DNA from: Xenorhabdus sp014467285
GTDB taxonomy: Bacteria; Pseudomonadota; Gammaproteobacteria; Enterobacterales; Enterobacteriaceae
DNA length: 64,000 nt
Direction of reading: 5' to 3'
Assembly: GCF_014467285.1 (NCBI RefSeq)
Contig: NZ_NKHR01000002.1
Location: forward strand, 186,001-250,000
Part shown: in pieces, positions 54,101 through 60,953 of the stretch
Numbering within the stretch: position 1 is the stretch's first letter
Layout: each line of letters begins with the position of its first letter
The notes under the pieces: model-generated
What the model saw: the letters and a program-made list of their open reading frames with translations, nothing else
Database searches by the model: none
What the model was told of the DNA's origin: nothing
Program-made: the position numbers and the translations under genes

Positions 54101-54853
54101 CACACCACCGCCTTCACCGCGTACATAACCATTTGCACCAGCATCAAAAGCACGGCACTGACCATCGCGTGAGAGCATACCCGCCTTGCTGAAGGCAATG
54201 AAATGGCGAGGAGACCAACACAGGTTGAAGCCCCCCGCCAAGGCATAATCGCAATCTCCCAAGAGCAGCGCTTGCACCGCCTGTTGCACAGCAACCAGAG
54301 AGCTGGAACAAGCGGTATCATTAACGACACTAGGGCCTTGAAAATCGAAGTAATGAGAGACCCGGTTGGCAATAATAGAGTACGCCGTGCCCGTGGGATA
54401 ATAAGCATCTATCTCATCGACGTGCTGTTCAATCAGTTCGGCATAATCCCAGTGGCATACTCCCATATACACACCCGTACGCGAACCAGCCAGTTTATCA
54501 GCACGATATCCCGCATCCTCCAGTGCATGCCAACTTAATTCCAGCGCCATGCGCTGTTGTGGGTCCATGGCTTCCGCTTCGCGCGGTGAAATCTGAAAAA
54601 ATGCAGCATCAAAACAATCTATATCCGAGACAAAGCCCCCCCATATACTATTTGTTTTATTGAAGCCACGACGCGGATCACCAAAGTGTTCTTCTTTATG
54701 CCAACGGTTATTCGTCACTTCGCTGATCAACGAACGTCCTGCCGTCAGATGGTGCCAAAACTGCGCCAAGGTATTGGTTTGTGGCAGACGCAGGCCAACG
54801 CCAATGATAGCGATATCCTTAGAATATTCGGCATTATTACTCGTTGAATTCAT
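45146..54853 (-). CDS. trans-AT polyketide synthase 1: KS-DH-KR-ACP / KS-[DH-like B domain]-ACP / KS
   Basis: 3235 residues. Approximate domains: KS1 12-445 (Cys182, His317, His363), DH 625-905 (His663, Asp824; HLVNQKLIVP has Gln where Gly is usual), KR 930-1345 (TGGTGALG; Ser1241, Tyr1254), ACP (Ser1415), KS2 1518-1952 (Cys1690, His1826 in HGSATSLGDP, His1866), a double-hotdog DH-like domain 2135-2410 without the catalytic His motif, ACP (Ser2500 in YGFESI), and KS3 2580-3015 (Cys2744, His2877, His2925) with a C-terminal tail. There is no AT or loading module: the start must come from the free ACP and amidotransferase encoded just upstream. KS2 with its inactive DH-like domain looks like a branching (KS-B-ACP) module. 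KS3 continues on PKS 2. The ATG overlaps the amidotransferase stop (ATGA). Confidence 0.95.
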   Translation of the reverse strand: MNSTSNNAEYSKDIAIIGVGLRLPQTNTLAQFWHHLTAGRSLISEVTNNRWHKEEHFGDPRRGFNKTNSIWGGFVSDIDCFDAAFFQISPREAEAMDPQQRMALELSWHALEDAGYRADKLAGSRTGVYMGVCHWDYAELIEQHVDEIDAYYPTGTAYSIIANRVSHYFDFQGPSVVNDTACSSSLVAVQQAVQALLLGDCDYALAGGFNLCWSPRHFIAFSKAGMLSRDGQCRAFDAGANGYVRGEGGGVIMLKRATDARRDGDPIYALIKGVGSNHGGRTSSLTVTNPNAQAELIVDVFQRSGIAPDTLGYVEAHGPGTPVGDPIEILGLKKAFSKLSKTTGISLPTQSCGVGSVKSNIGHLEGAAGIAGIFKVIMAMRHRQLPATINFKKLNPLISLDETPFYIVDKLRPWTQSQPGAPLRASVSSFGFGGTNAYMLLEEELTTPEKDNRTTEETGSEWLPLSAQDEPRLLAYCAELANWVRERLAEQSPPALADIAHTLRAGRVPMRERVVFEATSLQSWAEQLEQLAQGQLPSGCWRGRVKDSESNEHDAENYGKLDNEDIQNLATNWLEKGNFTKFAIAWAHGGELDWSQWPIQGQRLHLPGYTFARIPYWFRPTEKYVEAHLPAHPLLGVAKKGQEGDQWQFSLRFDQTLCFLRDHLVNQKLIVPGVMVLELVSAAAKNKEVSGEQYGKMISIHNVVWIRPLVLLASELSVQLSLKRCDGGYDYKITDDGGTVYSQGRLQYVQAAQVTQNLDNLLASHTRSLDVSQGYAALRASGIEHGSSLQGLVELHVGNGSVIAKLQMPQERPHALALQPAMLDSALQAALALGTKTGDDWGKMIAPSVPFALDILEIHRNTSEIMWAWLRPTEGNHPHLSRLDIDLFDESGYLCQRLIGYTARPMTVQTSVSDSTALEKTIVEENILLEVTRTWYEAPSLKRGELDTSVLVINAALDAGLAQDCVTRLNVELLQLPAIVDSGQWKIETLKTAFNTCYKQLQHLMQERGSKIRHILLVASGQADSPAYAPLASLLKTMQQEKPSLSGKLVLIDEFNPQDVERFEHIVREESVADHVVEVSYDKQNRRWLCRNALLSQQWTDSGLLRDAGIYWITGGTGALGLLVGEYLCRNYNACVIFSGRSAQSEAVAQLQGRLDKGQVHYQQADVTRLEDIQSVFKTILTRFGRLNGIFHAAGVLDDGYLINKPLASCAAVLAPKLDGTVNLDRVTRNCELDFMLLFGSVAGVFGNAAQADYGVANAFLDSFALQRQQLSAIGERHGVTRVIDWPLWRNGGMQVDNASLAYMFKRNGTVPLPDEQGLMALERALWVNTSEQRVVLFGQADKLREYAGLNEQTLQQTEPVIASENISSANTEVDDKRLLQLTNDYLRQLFARVTRQDPQHIHATEKLERYGIDSFTIVDMTSKLEDSLGSLPKTLFFEYINLQGVASYLIEEHRESLLGLFAKDLKPQHLTVEQAIVEQVQESVISHSVSDSILKPESSSLPLPSHPPLSVSEASNHDIAVIGMAGRYPGADTLEEFWQLLSEGRHSFQPWPESRWPRKDIYFGERDVLGKTVVKSGTFLNDIANFDPRYFNISQRDAELLSPEVRLFLQAGVTAFEDAGYSRETLRRRYDSDIGVMVGSMNNSYSLYGFQNMLMRGAVTSGSEIGVFANMLSYYYGFTGPSIFIDTMCSSSSACVHQAIRMLRNRECRMMLVGGINLMVHPFDFIATSQAHFTSKEADVLRSYGLGADGTILGEGVGALVLKPLTEAEADGDPIYGVIKGSGMTNAGIRNGFSVPSPQMQARAIERALDDAGLDARTISYFEGHGSATSLGDPIEIKGASLAFSRQTQDKQFCAIGSVKSNIGHLLSGSGLVGLTKVLLQMKNRTLVPSLHSEELNPSIEFTKTPFVVQRNLAPWQRPRISGPDGVAEVPLRAGVTSIGAGGVNVHIVVEEHVVKEHGKVLPATVDSGQPQVIVFSAMTPKALAAVLNDLRHYVNDTAPSLDSLAYTLQTGKNELPCRLALVAHNIADVSDWLERLCAIDWTAKEPVIPAGVHYTANILQQRHHYDTDVIEDALHRRQLDNLTQFWCGGAELDWDLLWPQNSRPLKLSLPAYPFEKVYCWYPEYSDAPSVLQPLAFTRRAHPWVGVNCSDVKGICYELTLRSDELLDYVYTTDRQRRYVTLALLDGALAFTHLAGLGSDIQLRQAQWGELPKSGTTETRLQWRLLNAGNGSKHVELVHLNGLTSTVIFTVYLTAQQPFNRPSQPELLSLPLEQDQEAFYAQLAEHKIDAKPYQQCVDGIVQLASQRLLVYVSEPEICQDPHKQQVRLTPWVAGAILQGLLYLSVARHGGTNNLTASQLGSLQGEQFERTRAIMLDWAFHGNQWQADVTLLDEQGHVLGLLAGLICSSHPLPQIGKNEGIAISPTLAADRVLALELPEPESNAVESAKNIPQPVAAPSATVNQYAILVEILRTIVADLLKFDLNEIDADTYFYSYGFESIALAKLSVELNTRLGSSLTPAIFFECPNIRSLSEHIVSHYADELKLAIEPAKSSLQVEPITQAAASTSPVQEKEQSQNGAVAIVGMAGRFPDADDLDTFWQKLCEGADMVTAYPGDRFDKRYEGIIRKSDFPKWAGQIKGAEQFDADFFYLSRLEAELMDPQHRLALETVWSALEDGGYAPARLPENTGVYFGVSGYDYHQLLNASGVALDAFTATGNAHSMLANRISYLLDIHGPSEPVDTACSSSLVALHRAVESIRSGRCDMAIAGGVNLLLSVDTFVATQMAGMLSPDGRCKTFSAGADGYVRSEGVVALLLKPLAAAQRDGDSIWGIVIGSAENHGGRASSLTAPNSKAQTVVIEKAMQGIDPDSISYIETHGTGTSLGDLVEVTALGNAYRNLRTAFGSKDKSIQPLCTLGSVKTNIGHAEAAAGLAGVLKVLLAMRHGELPPTLHCTQLNQDLPLAESGFEVVRERRSWIPHNYSAQGTSAEGTCPLRAAVSSFGFGGANAHVVLESPPQPNHYHEDIPQEPQVILLSARDGVRLRQSAANLCHFLEQQQSHGCAPLIADLAYTLQIGREPMEQRLGFAARSINELCANLRQFLSGTGIGTQKKDLYTGSLRRSRGTGVMRDLKLTEDVANAMQRRDLNKLLAAWCVGEAVDWQKMHLTGKRHIVQLPGYPFARDRYWAPDHSTNAVIQNEQTTLLNEKPFNPEQYLETLEAILENRVTVTSPENLSV

Positions 54854-56841
54854 GGGAATGTCCTTAAAGTGGAGCTTGAGAGAGAGCTGATACTGCGTCG
54901 GTCAACAACATGAAGAGGAACATCTTTCCACTGGCTCTGTATTCCTTTACCAAGCACAAACCAGTGATGCAGCCAAACCAGAGAAGACAGCAGAATAAAT
55001 GCCTGATTTTCTTTCGTGCCAATCTGTTCGGGCGCACTGTTAAATATGCGGTTGACGAAGGATTCGACAAATTTCGGATTGAGTATTCCAATTTCTTCCA
55101 GTGTATTACGATTCAACAACATGTCACGGTAGTCTGGACGAGAGCGAACGAATACAGCGCTGTCTGGTGCCCGATAAGGGAATTTGCCTTTGCTGACAAT
55201 ACATTCTGGCAAAACATTGGCATACGCACGTTTGAGCATATACTTCTCATCGAAACCATCATCAAAACGCAGGTTAAGTGTTGCAGCCAACTGGACAACC
55301 GCAGGATCCAGAAAAGGACAGCGATTTTCTACACCGTGCGCCAATACCATGCGATCACCTTGTGTGGAAAGTAGATACCCACTGAGCAAAGTACGGAATT
55401 CCAGCCATTGGGCTTTCTGTACTGCGCTTAAACGTTGGTAATCAGGCTCTTTAGCTACCAATTGCATCAGCGCCGAAAATGGTTCTCCGCCACCTTGCAA
55501 TAATCGGGCAGCAAAACGACCATTCTGAAAACGCATTTGGTGGGAAAAAAGGCCGGGCAGATGTTCTTCGGTAAATTGCTGATAAAGCCCTAGCATACGA
55601 CGCGGCCCGTCTTCCCCATTGAAATGGCCGAGGTAAGGATAAAGTTGAGTCAGTTTGTGCAATCGCGTCTCAGAATCCATCTGATGCCAATTTGATAACA
55701 ACAGAGTATCTTTGAAAATGCCATAACCCAGAAAAGCCTCATCAGCCCCCTCTCCACTAAGAACCACCTTAATGCCTTCGCTACGTACGCGCTGTGATAA
55801 TAAATACATTGGTACAAATGCTGTGCGGAACACGGGAATTTCAGCATGACGTACGGCCTCAGGGAAAGTTTCAGCCACATCTTTATCCGTGATACGTATC
55901 GCAGTGTGTTGCGTTTTCAAGTGTGAGCATATCGCCGCTTGTTCGGCTGATTCGTCGAACTGAGAATCCTCAAACTGAATCGAGAAGGTACGTAGCGGAC
56001 GCGGACTCTTCTGAGCCGCGATATGGGCAATAATTGAGGAATCCAGGCCACCACTGGCATATACCCCCACTTCAACATCGCTGCGCAAACGAAGTTCCAC
56101 CGACTTATCCAACGTGGCCCGAATTAAATCAATCCCTTCAGCTTCCGTTTCAGGTGCTTCGCCAGCAATCAAATCGGCAGCCCATCTTCCCTGCTCCATC
56201 TGTGTTCCCGTCAAGGTGATATATTCACCCATAGGCAACTGCACGATGTCCTGATAACTGCTCTGAGATGGTAAAGGTGTCCAGGTAGCAAAAATCGAGG
56301 GAATTTGTTCTCTGTCAAAAGAAAACTTAAAATCAGGATAGGCCAAAAACGCTTTCATCTCTGAAGCAAACAACCAGGCTCCACGATGTCGGGCAAGAAA
56401 GAGAGGACGTTTACCAAACCTATCACGAACCAGATGCAATGCACCACTAAAACTATCGTATAACGCAAAAGCAAAAGCTCCGTTAAAACGTGGCAGGCAA
56501 TCTTTTCCCCATGCAGCCCAAGCATGCAATACAACTTCTGTATCTGATTCAGTTTGAAAATGATGCCCTAACCCGCGTAATTCAGCACGTAGCTCACGAT
56601 AATTATAAAGTTCACCGTTGTAACATAACCAATAACGTTCATCAGGGGTGCCCACAGGCTGAGAACCCGCTTGCAAATCAATAATGCCCAGACGTACCGT
56701 GCCCATGGCTAAATAATCATCAACAAAATAACCGACTTCATCAGGACCACGGTGCTGTATCTGCCCAAGCATACTGCGGATCAATGTAGGGTATTCCTGT
56801 GGATCTATGCTGCTACGGTAAAAACCGGCGATTCCACACAT
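54850..56841 (-). CDS. AsnB-type glutamine amidotransferase of the PKS starter unit
   Basis: 663 residues with the asparagine synthetase B layout. The N-terminal glutaminase begins MCGIAGFY with nucleophile Cys2 exposed after Met removal, and CYNGELYNY, RGPDE and TESDTEVVLHAW follow. The synthetase domain has the PP-loop SGGLDSS at 263-269 and LSGEGADEAFLGY. It sits between a free ACP and the first PKS and overlaps PKS 1 by 4 bases, so it probably acts on an ACP-bound acyl group and not on aspartate: amidation of malonyl-ACP to malonamyl-ACP, as in glutarimide polyketide pathways. A plain asparagine synthetase or an enzyme giving a terminal amide elsewhere in the product cannot be excluded by sequence alone. 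Confidence 0.9.
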   Translation of the reverse strand: MCGIAGFYRSSIDPQEYPTLIRSMLGQIQHRGPDEVGYFVDDYLAMGTVRLGIIDLQAGSQPVGTPDERYWLCYNGELYNYRELRAELRGLGHHFQTESDTEVVLHAWAAWGKDCLPRFNGAFAFALYDSFSGALHLVRDRFGKRPLFLARHRGAWLFASEMKAFLAYPDFKFSFDREQIPSIFATWTPLPSQSSYQDIVQLPMGEYITLTGTQMEQGRWAADLIAGEAPETEAEGIDLIRATLDKSVELRLRSDVEVGVYASGGLDSSIIAHIAAQKSPRPLRTFSIQFEDSQFDESAEQAAICSHLKTQHTAIRITDKDVAETFPEAVRHAEIPVFRTAFVPMYLLSQRVRSEGIKVVLSGEGADEAFLGYGIFKDTLLLSNWHQMDSETRLHKLTQLYPYLGHFNGEDGPRRMLGLYQQFTEEHLPGLFSHQMRFQNGRFAARLLQGGGEPFSALMQLVAKEPDYQRLSAVQKAQWLEFRTLLSGYLLSTQGDRMVLAHGVENRCPFLDPAVVQLAATLNLRFDDGFDEKYMLKRAYANVLPECIVSKGKFPYRAPDSAVFVRSRPDYRDMLLNRNTLEEIGILNPKFVESFVNRIFNSAPEQIGTKENQAFILLSSLVWLHHWFVLGKGIQSQWKDVPLHVVDRRSISSLSSSTLRTFP

Positions 56842-56845
56842 ATTT

Positions 56846-57103
56846 TTAACCTACAAGTCCAAATTGAATACGTTTCTTCTCGATAGAAGCAACCATGTTT
56901 GACAATGAGACCATAACATTACCCAATAATTCGCTCTCATCGAATTTGATATCATAATGTTGCTCTATATGCTGAATAAGCTGGATATAGCCAAATGAAT
57001 CAAGAATACCGGCTTTGAATAAATCGCTATCCTCGGTAATATTTTCATCAAAATTAAAGAGAAATTGTTCTTCTAAATACTGTTTCAATTCTTGTTTTAT
57101 CAT
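56846..57103 (-). CDS. Free-standing acyl carrier protein
   Basis: 85 residues from ATG 57103; longer in-frame starts lack conserved sequence. It is an acidic helical carrier with the phosphopantetheine site Ser36 in AGILDSFGYIQL. It is the first gene of the operon, 4 bases before the amidotransferase, with which it probably works as the carrier of the malonamyl starter. LDSFG in place of LDSL is common in discrete starter ACPs and D-alanyl carrier-like proteins. Confidence 0.9.
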   Translation of the reverse strand: MIKQELKQYLEEQFLFNFDENITEDSDLFKAGILDSFGYIQLIQHIEQHYDIKFDESELLGNVMVSLSNMVASIEKKRIQFGLVG

Positions 57104-57905
57104 AAGTAATCTTCTCTGCATAAAAATACACAAATACAAAATAAATAAAATTAAGATTTTAATATACTGAAAATAGAAAATGAGATTCCTATTGAGTGTA
57201 CGGTTATTACATCTGCTTCCTTACCGTATTTTTTCAAGACAGGCCCGTTACTGTAACGGTCATGCAAACTAGCATAGCTACCGCACGAGAATGTCATTTC
57301 CCGGAGATAACTTATACCAACATTTAGAAGGGATAATGTTAAAATTTTATTACTCAGAAGTGATCGAAAGTATTATTCATGACCATTAGGTGGGTAATAT
57401 TCAATCAACCAATATGACGAAAAAACAATACAAAACGCTTCTGATCCTACAAACAGATCAAAGTAACTTCGTTTATTGTATAATAAAAACACAAAATAAG
57501 AATATTTAGCTTTGATAAGTAGCAATAAGCCACATATTAATAACGATAGTTTTCTTTTTCTATAATATAAAATATTAATACCCCAAGGATATCTGTCATT
57601 ACGTTAATGCAAGATTGAAAATTAATTTTTGCCTTATAATAAAATTTGATAATAAAAATTATCATTTTTATGGGATTAAAAGGAAATATAATTGCGATTT
57701 TTTAATAAAAAATATACATTCTCTTTCTATGTAAATGCGTATTAGAATAAAAAATTCTATTATTATCGGTACAAGTAGCAGTATAAAACCAAAAGAATAT
57801 GTTAAGAATAAGTTTTCTATTTGTGAAATTATATTATGTATACTCAACTCCACAAAAATAATCTATGATTCATTCTTCTGATACAACACCTTAGGTTAAT
57901 TGAAC
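57104..57905. promoter_or_regulatory. AT-rich upstream region of the PKS operon
   Basis: 800 bases between the ACP gene and the divergent EamA gene, very AT-rich, with no convincing gene. It must hold the promoter of the 25-kb operon. Two short palindromes stand out: TACGGT (57199-57204) with ACCGTA (57233-57238), and CCGTTA-CTG-TAACGG (57245-57259). Both share a CGGT/ACCG core and are candidate operators about 100-155 bases upstream of the ACP start. No cluster-specific regulator gene is present nearby, so control by a global regulator is likely. Confidence 0.5.
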
Positions 57906-58334
57906 ATGAGTACATGGCTGATTTATGCCTTGCTCTCAGCGCTGACAGCAGCACTGGTGGCTATTTTTGGTAAAATCGGATTGCAAAATCTGGATGCCAA
58001 CACAGCAACTGCCATACGCGCCGTTATCATGGCATTGTTTCTCGTTGGTGTTGTCGTAGTACAAGGAAAATTAAATCTTATCAGTGAAATTCTCACCAAT
58101 CGTAAGGCATTGCTGTTTATTTTATTAAGTGGAATTGCTGGTGCTCTCTCTTGGTTATTCTATTTTCTGGCGATCAAGCATGGCAACGTTTCCCAAGTAA
58201 CACCGATCGATAAGCTGAGTGTGGTATTTGCCGTAATTTTGGCGGTGATCCTATTCGGTGAAAAAGTTTCTCTGGTCGCTGCCGCAGGCGTTGCTTTGAT
58301 TACCATAGGTGCTTTGATGGTGGCTTTGGGATAA
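57906..58334 (+). CDS. EamA/DMT-family single-domain transporter
   Basis: 142 residues from ATG 57906 (a TTG two codons earlier is possible), with about five hydrophobic helices: one EamA repeat, ending LFGEKVSLVAAAGVALITIG. The GNVSQVTPIDKLSVVF stretch is typical of short DMT members, which work as dimers. Substrate unknown. It is divergent from the PKS operon across 800 bases; a role in product export is conceivable but single EamA proteins are common housekeeping genes. It may mark the right edge of the island. Confidence 0.8.
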   Translation: MSTWLIYALLSALTAALVAIFGKIGLQNLDANTATAIRAVIMALFLVGVVVVQGKLNLISEILTNRKALLFILLSGIAGALSWLFYFLAIKHGNVSQVTPIDKLSVVFAVILAVILFGEKVSLVAAAGVALITIGALMVALG

Positions 58335-58361
58335 CGCACCATAACAGCCATAAAAAATGAA

Positions 58362-58392
58362 AAAGCCGCAGCAAACGCCACGGCTTTCATTA
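58362..58392 (-). terminator. Bidirectional terminator between the EamA gene and pgm
   Basis: AAAGCCG (58362-58368) and CGGCTTT (58381-58387) flank a 12-base loop. On the minus strand the stem runs into TTTTTCATTTTTT, making it a good pgm terminator; on the plus strand the tail TTTCATTATT is weaker. Confidence 0.7.
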
Positions 58393-58416
58393 TTCGGATC
58401 AAAAAAGAAAATGGCT

Positions 58417-60057
58417 TTAACCCGCCGCAAATACTTGATTAACGATTTCCAGTGCTTCTTGCTCAATTCTTTCGCGATGTTCCGCACCGAGGAAACTTTC
58501 ACAATAGATTTTGTAGGCTTCTTCTGTGCCAGAAGGACGGGCGGCAAACCAACCATTATCACTCATCACTTTCAATCCCCCAATGGAAGCACCATTACCC
58601 GATGCCGTCGTCAGGCGGGCAGTGATCGGATCGCCAGCCAGCATATCGGCTTTAACCATTTCCGGCGACAACTTGGATAACAACGCTTTTTGCTGATGAG
58701 TAGCAGCGGCCTGAATACGGCTGTAACTTGGTGTACCGAATTGTGCCGCCAGTTTGTCATAACGCTGCTGTGGGTTTTCTCCGGTCACTGCGGTCATTTC
58801 AGCAGCCAGCAAACACAGAATGATGCCATCTTTATCCGTTGACCATGGCGTACCGTCAAAACGCAGGAAAGAAGCTCCCGCACTTTCTTCCCCACCAAAG
58901 CCCAGTTCACCTTTATACAAGCCATCGACAAACCATTTAAAGCCGACAGGAACTTCGACTAATTCACGCCCCAAATCAGCGACAACACGATCAATCATGG
59001 CACTGGAAACCAGTGTCTTACCCACTGCGACATTTTCAGGCCATTGTGGACGATGGCGGAATAAGTAATCCACTGCCGTTGCCAGATAATGGTTAGGATT
59101 CATCAAACCAGCCGGTGTGATGATCCCGTGACGGTCATAATCAGGATCATTAGCAAAAGCCAGATCAAACTTACCACGCAGCTCCAACAACCCTGCCATT
59201 GCCCAACGAGATGAGCAATCCATGCGGACTACCCCGTCATGATCCAGTGTCATAAAGCGGAATGTCTGATCGATCTTATCATTAACCAACGTCAGATCGA
59301 GATTGTAGTATTCTCCGATGCGCTGCCAGTAAGCAATGCCAGATCCGCCCAATGGATCAATACCAATTTTCAGACCGGCTTTCTGAATCGCGGCCATATC
59401 CACAACGTCACCCAACGCTGTAACATAAGGGTCAACCAAATCCTGCGGATGAAGATACTCACTCTTTAATACCTGTTCATAAGGCAACCGTTTTATCCCA
59501 TTAAGATCATTCGCCAGTAACTCGTTGGCACGCCGTTCGATGATAGCAGTCAAATCGGTATCGGCTGGCCCACCATTGGGGGGATTATATTTAATACCAC
59601 CGTCTTCCGGCGGATTATGAGATGGCGTGATCACAATACCGTCAGCCAGATTTTTTCCCTGACGGTTGTAACATAAAATGGCATGGGAAATCGCAGGCGT
59701 CGGGGTAAAACCGTTATTTTCCTGCACAATCACATCCACGCCATTTGCCGTTAACACTTCCAATACGGAAATAAACGCCGCTTCTGAAAGCGCATGAGTA
59801 TCTTTACCCACATAGCATGGCCCTGTCATTCCCTGCTGTGAACGAACTTCTGCGATCGCCTGAGAAATAGCCAGAATATGAGCTTCATTAAAACTGTTGC
59901 GTCCAGAACTGCCGCGATGACCGGAAGTGCCAAACTTGACTTTATGTGCTGGATTTTCGGGGTGTGGTTGTAAGGTGTAATACTGTGATGTGAGCTGGGC
60001 AACATTAATTAAATCATGTTGCTGGGCGGGTTGTCCCGCTCTTGGGTGAATTGCCAC
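58417..60057 (-). CDS. pgm: Phosphoglucomutase
   Basis: 546 residues from GTG 60057, which has an AGGAG ribosome site and gives VAIHPRAGQPAQQ, matching the E. coli N-terminus and exact length; an ATG 8 codons upstream would add an unconserved extension. The active-site phosphoserine loop ITPSHNPPEDGG, the metal loop DPDYDRHG, the sugar-binding GGEESAGASF and the phosphate-binding ARPSGTEEAYK are all present. It interconverts glucose-1-phosphate and glucose-6-phosphate. It lies about 100 bases downstream of seqA on the same strand, as in E. coli. Confidence 0.97.
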   Translation of the reverse strand: MAIHPRAGQPAQQHDLINVAQLTSQYYTLQPHPENPAHKVKFGTSGHRGSSGRNSFNEAHILAISQAIAEVRSQQGMTGPCYVGKDTHALSEAAFISVLEVLTANGVDVIVQENNGFTPTPAISHAILCYNRQGKNLADGIVITPSHNPPEDGGIKYNPPNGGPADTDLTAIIERRANELLANDLNGIKRLPYEQVLKSEYLHPQDLVDPYVTALGDVVDMAAIQKAGLKIGIDPLGGSGIAYWQRIGEYYNLDLTLVNDKIDQTFRFMTLDHDGVVRMDCSSRWAMAGLLELRGKFDLAFANDPDYDRHGIITPAGLMNPNHYLATAVDYLFRHRPQWPENVAVGKTLVSSAMIDRVVADLGRELVEVPVGFKWFVDGLYKGELGFGGEESAGASFLRFDGTPWSTDKDGIILCLLAAEMTAVTGENPQQRYDKLAAQFGTPSYSRIQAAATHQQKALLSKLSPEMVKADMLAGDPITARLTTASGNGASIGGLKVMSDNGWFAARPSGTEEAYKIYCESFLGAEHRERIEQEALEIVNQVFAAG

Positions 60058-60160
60058 GTTCTTTCTCCTGGGAGACTGCACTGGCTTACCTTCCAGTGCA
60101 GTATAAATAAGTTAAGTGCTTTAGGGCAGCTAACAGGGCTGAACTAAAGGGCTAAACTAA

Positions 60161-60694
60161 CTAAATAGTGCCACACACTTTTTCAATCAAATTTGCCGGA
60201 AACTTCATATCCTGCATGACATGTTCGATCATGCTACGTTTACGGTCAGTGTTAGTATTTGTGATCACCCAGAAAGGGGTACCGGGGATATGGCGTGGCT
60301 TAGTTTGCTTGCCGCTGGCCAAAAGTGTGTGCTCATCGCCCGCGAAATAGGTGCGGGTACGGCCGTGCATCGCTTCCGTTGTTTTAGAAAAACTTTCACT
60401 GTTCAAGCTATACAGCGTGGACAGGATCAACATAAAGCGCTCAACAGATTTTTTCTTTTCAGCGTACTCATCGGAAAGCAATAATTCGCGAATAACGCGA
60501 ACAGCATCACGAGAACGGGCAGCAGGAGTTTTATCAACAGATGTAGGATCGTTGGCAGGCGGTGTAATTTGTACTGGCTGCCCGGCGTCCAATTTCAATA
60601 TGCGCCGTAAAATATCAGATGCACTTTCACCGATATGCAGAGTTTGGCTTGCAATAAAGCGGTAAAGGTCTTCATCAACTTCTATCGTTTTCAT
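60161..60694 (-). CDS. seqA: Negative modulator of replication initiation
   Basis: 177 residues (E. coli 181). The N-terminal oligomerisation domain MKTIEVDEDLYRFIASQT and the C-terminal DNA-binding domain (TYFAGDEHTLLASGKQTKPR, HIPGTPFWVITNTNT) are intact. SeqA binds hemimethylated GATC clusters, sequesters oriC and delays re-initiation. It is divergent from ybfF and upstream of pgm, the usual enterobacterial arrangement. Confidence 0.97.
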   Translation of the reverse strand: MKTIEVDEDLYRFIASQTLHIGESASDILRRILKLDAGQPVQITPPANDPTSVDKTPAARSRDAVRVIRELLLSDEYAEKKKSVERFMLILSTLYSLNSESFSKTTEAMHGRTRTYFAGDEHTLLASGKQTKPRHIPGTPFWVITNTNTDRKRSMIEHVMQDMKFPANLIEKVCGTI

Positions 60695-60953
60695 TTCTAT
60701 CCAGTACTGTTCTTAATGAAAAAATTATCCTGAGATTATAAGATATAATGCCACAAAACAAAACAATTAAACTTTCAATAACTTAAAGTGATTCTTTTTA
60801 AAATCACTAATCTTCAAAAAAGCGACTTCCCTCTAAAATAAATCAAACAGTTACAACTCTTTCACCCGATTGAGTTTGTCACTGCTTGCGTGTCATGATA
60901 TTAAACAACTCAATATTAAACGTTGTATAAATGACATTAAATTCAGGCAAATT

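Noticed and set aside
54850..56841. Plain asparagine synthetase asnB
   Set aside because: Not excluded by motifs, but the overlap with PKS 1 and position next to a free ACP make a starter-unit amidotransferase more likely.
57668..57853. A 61-codon minus-strand frame with a hydrophobic middle upstream of the ACP gene
   Set aside because: It begins at a GTG without a ribosome site, lies in very AT-rich DNA and resembles no family I know; it is probably chance.
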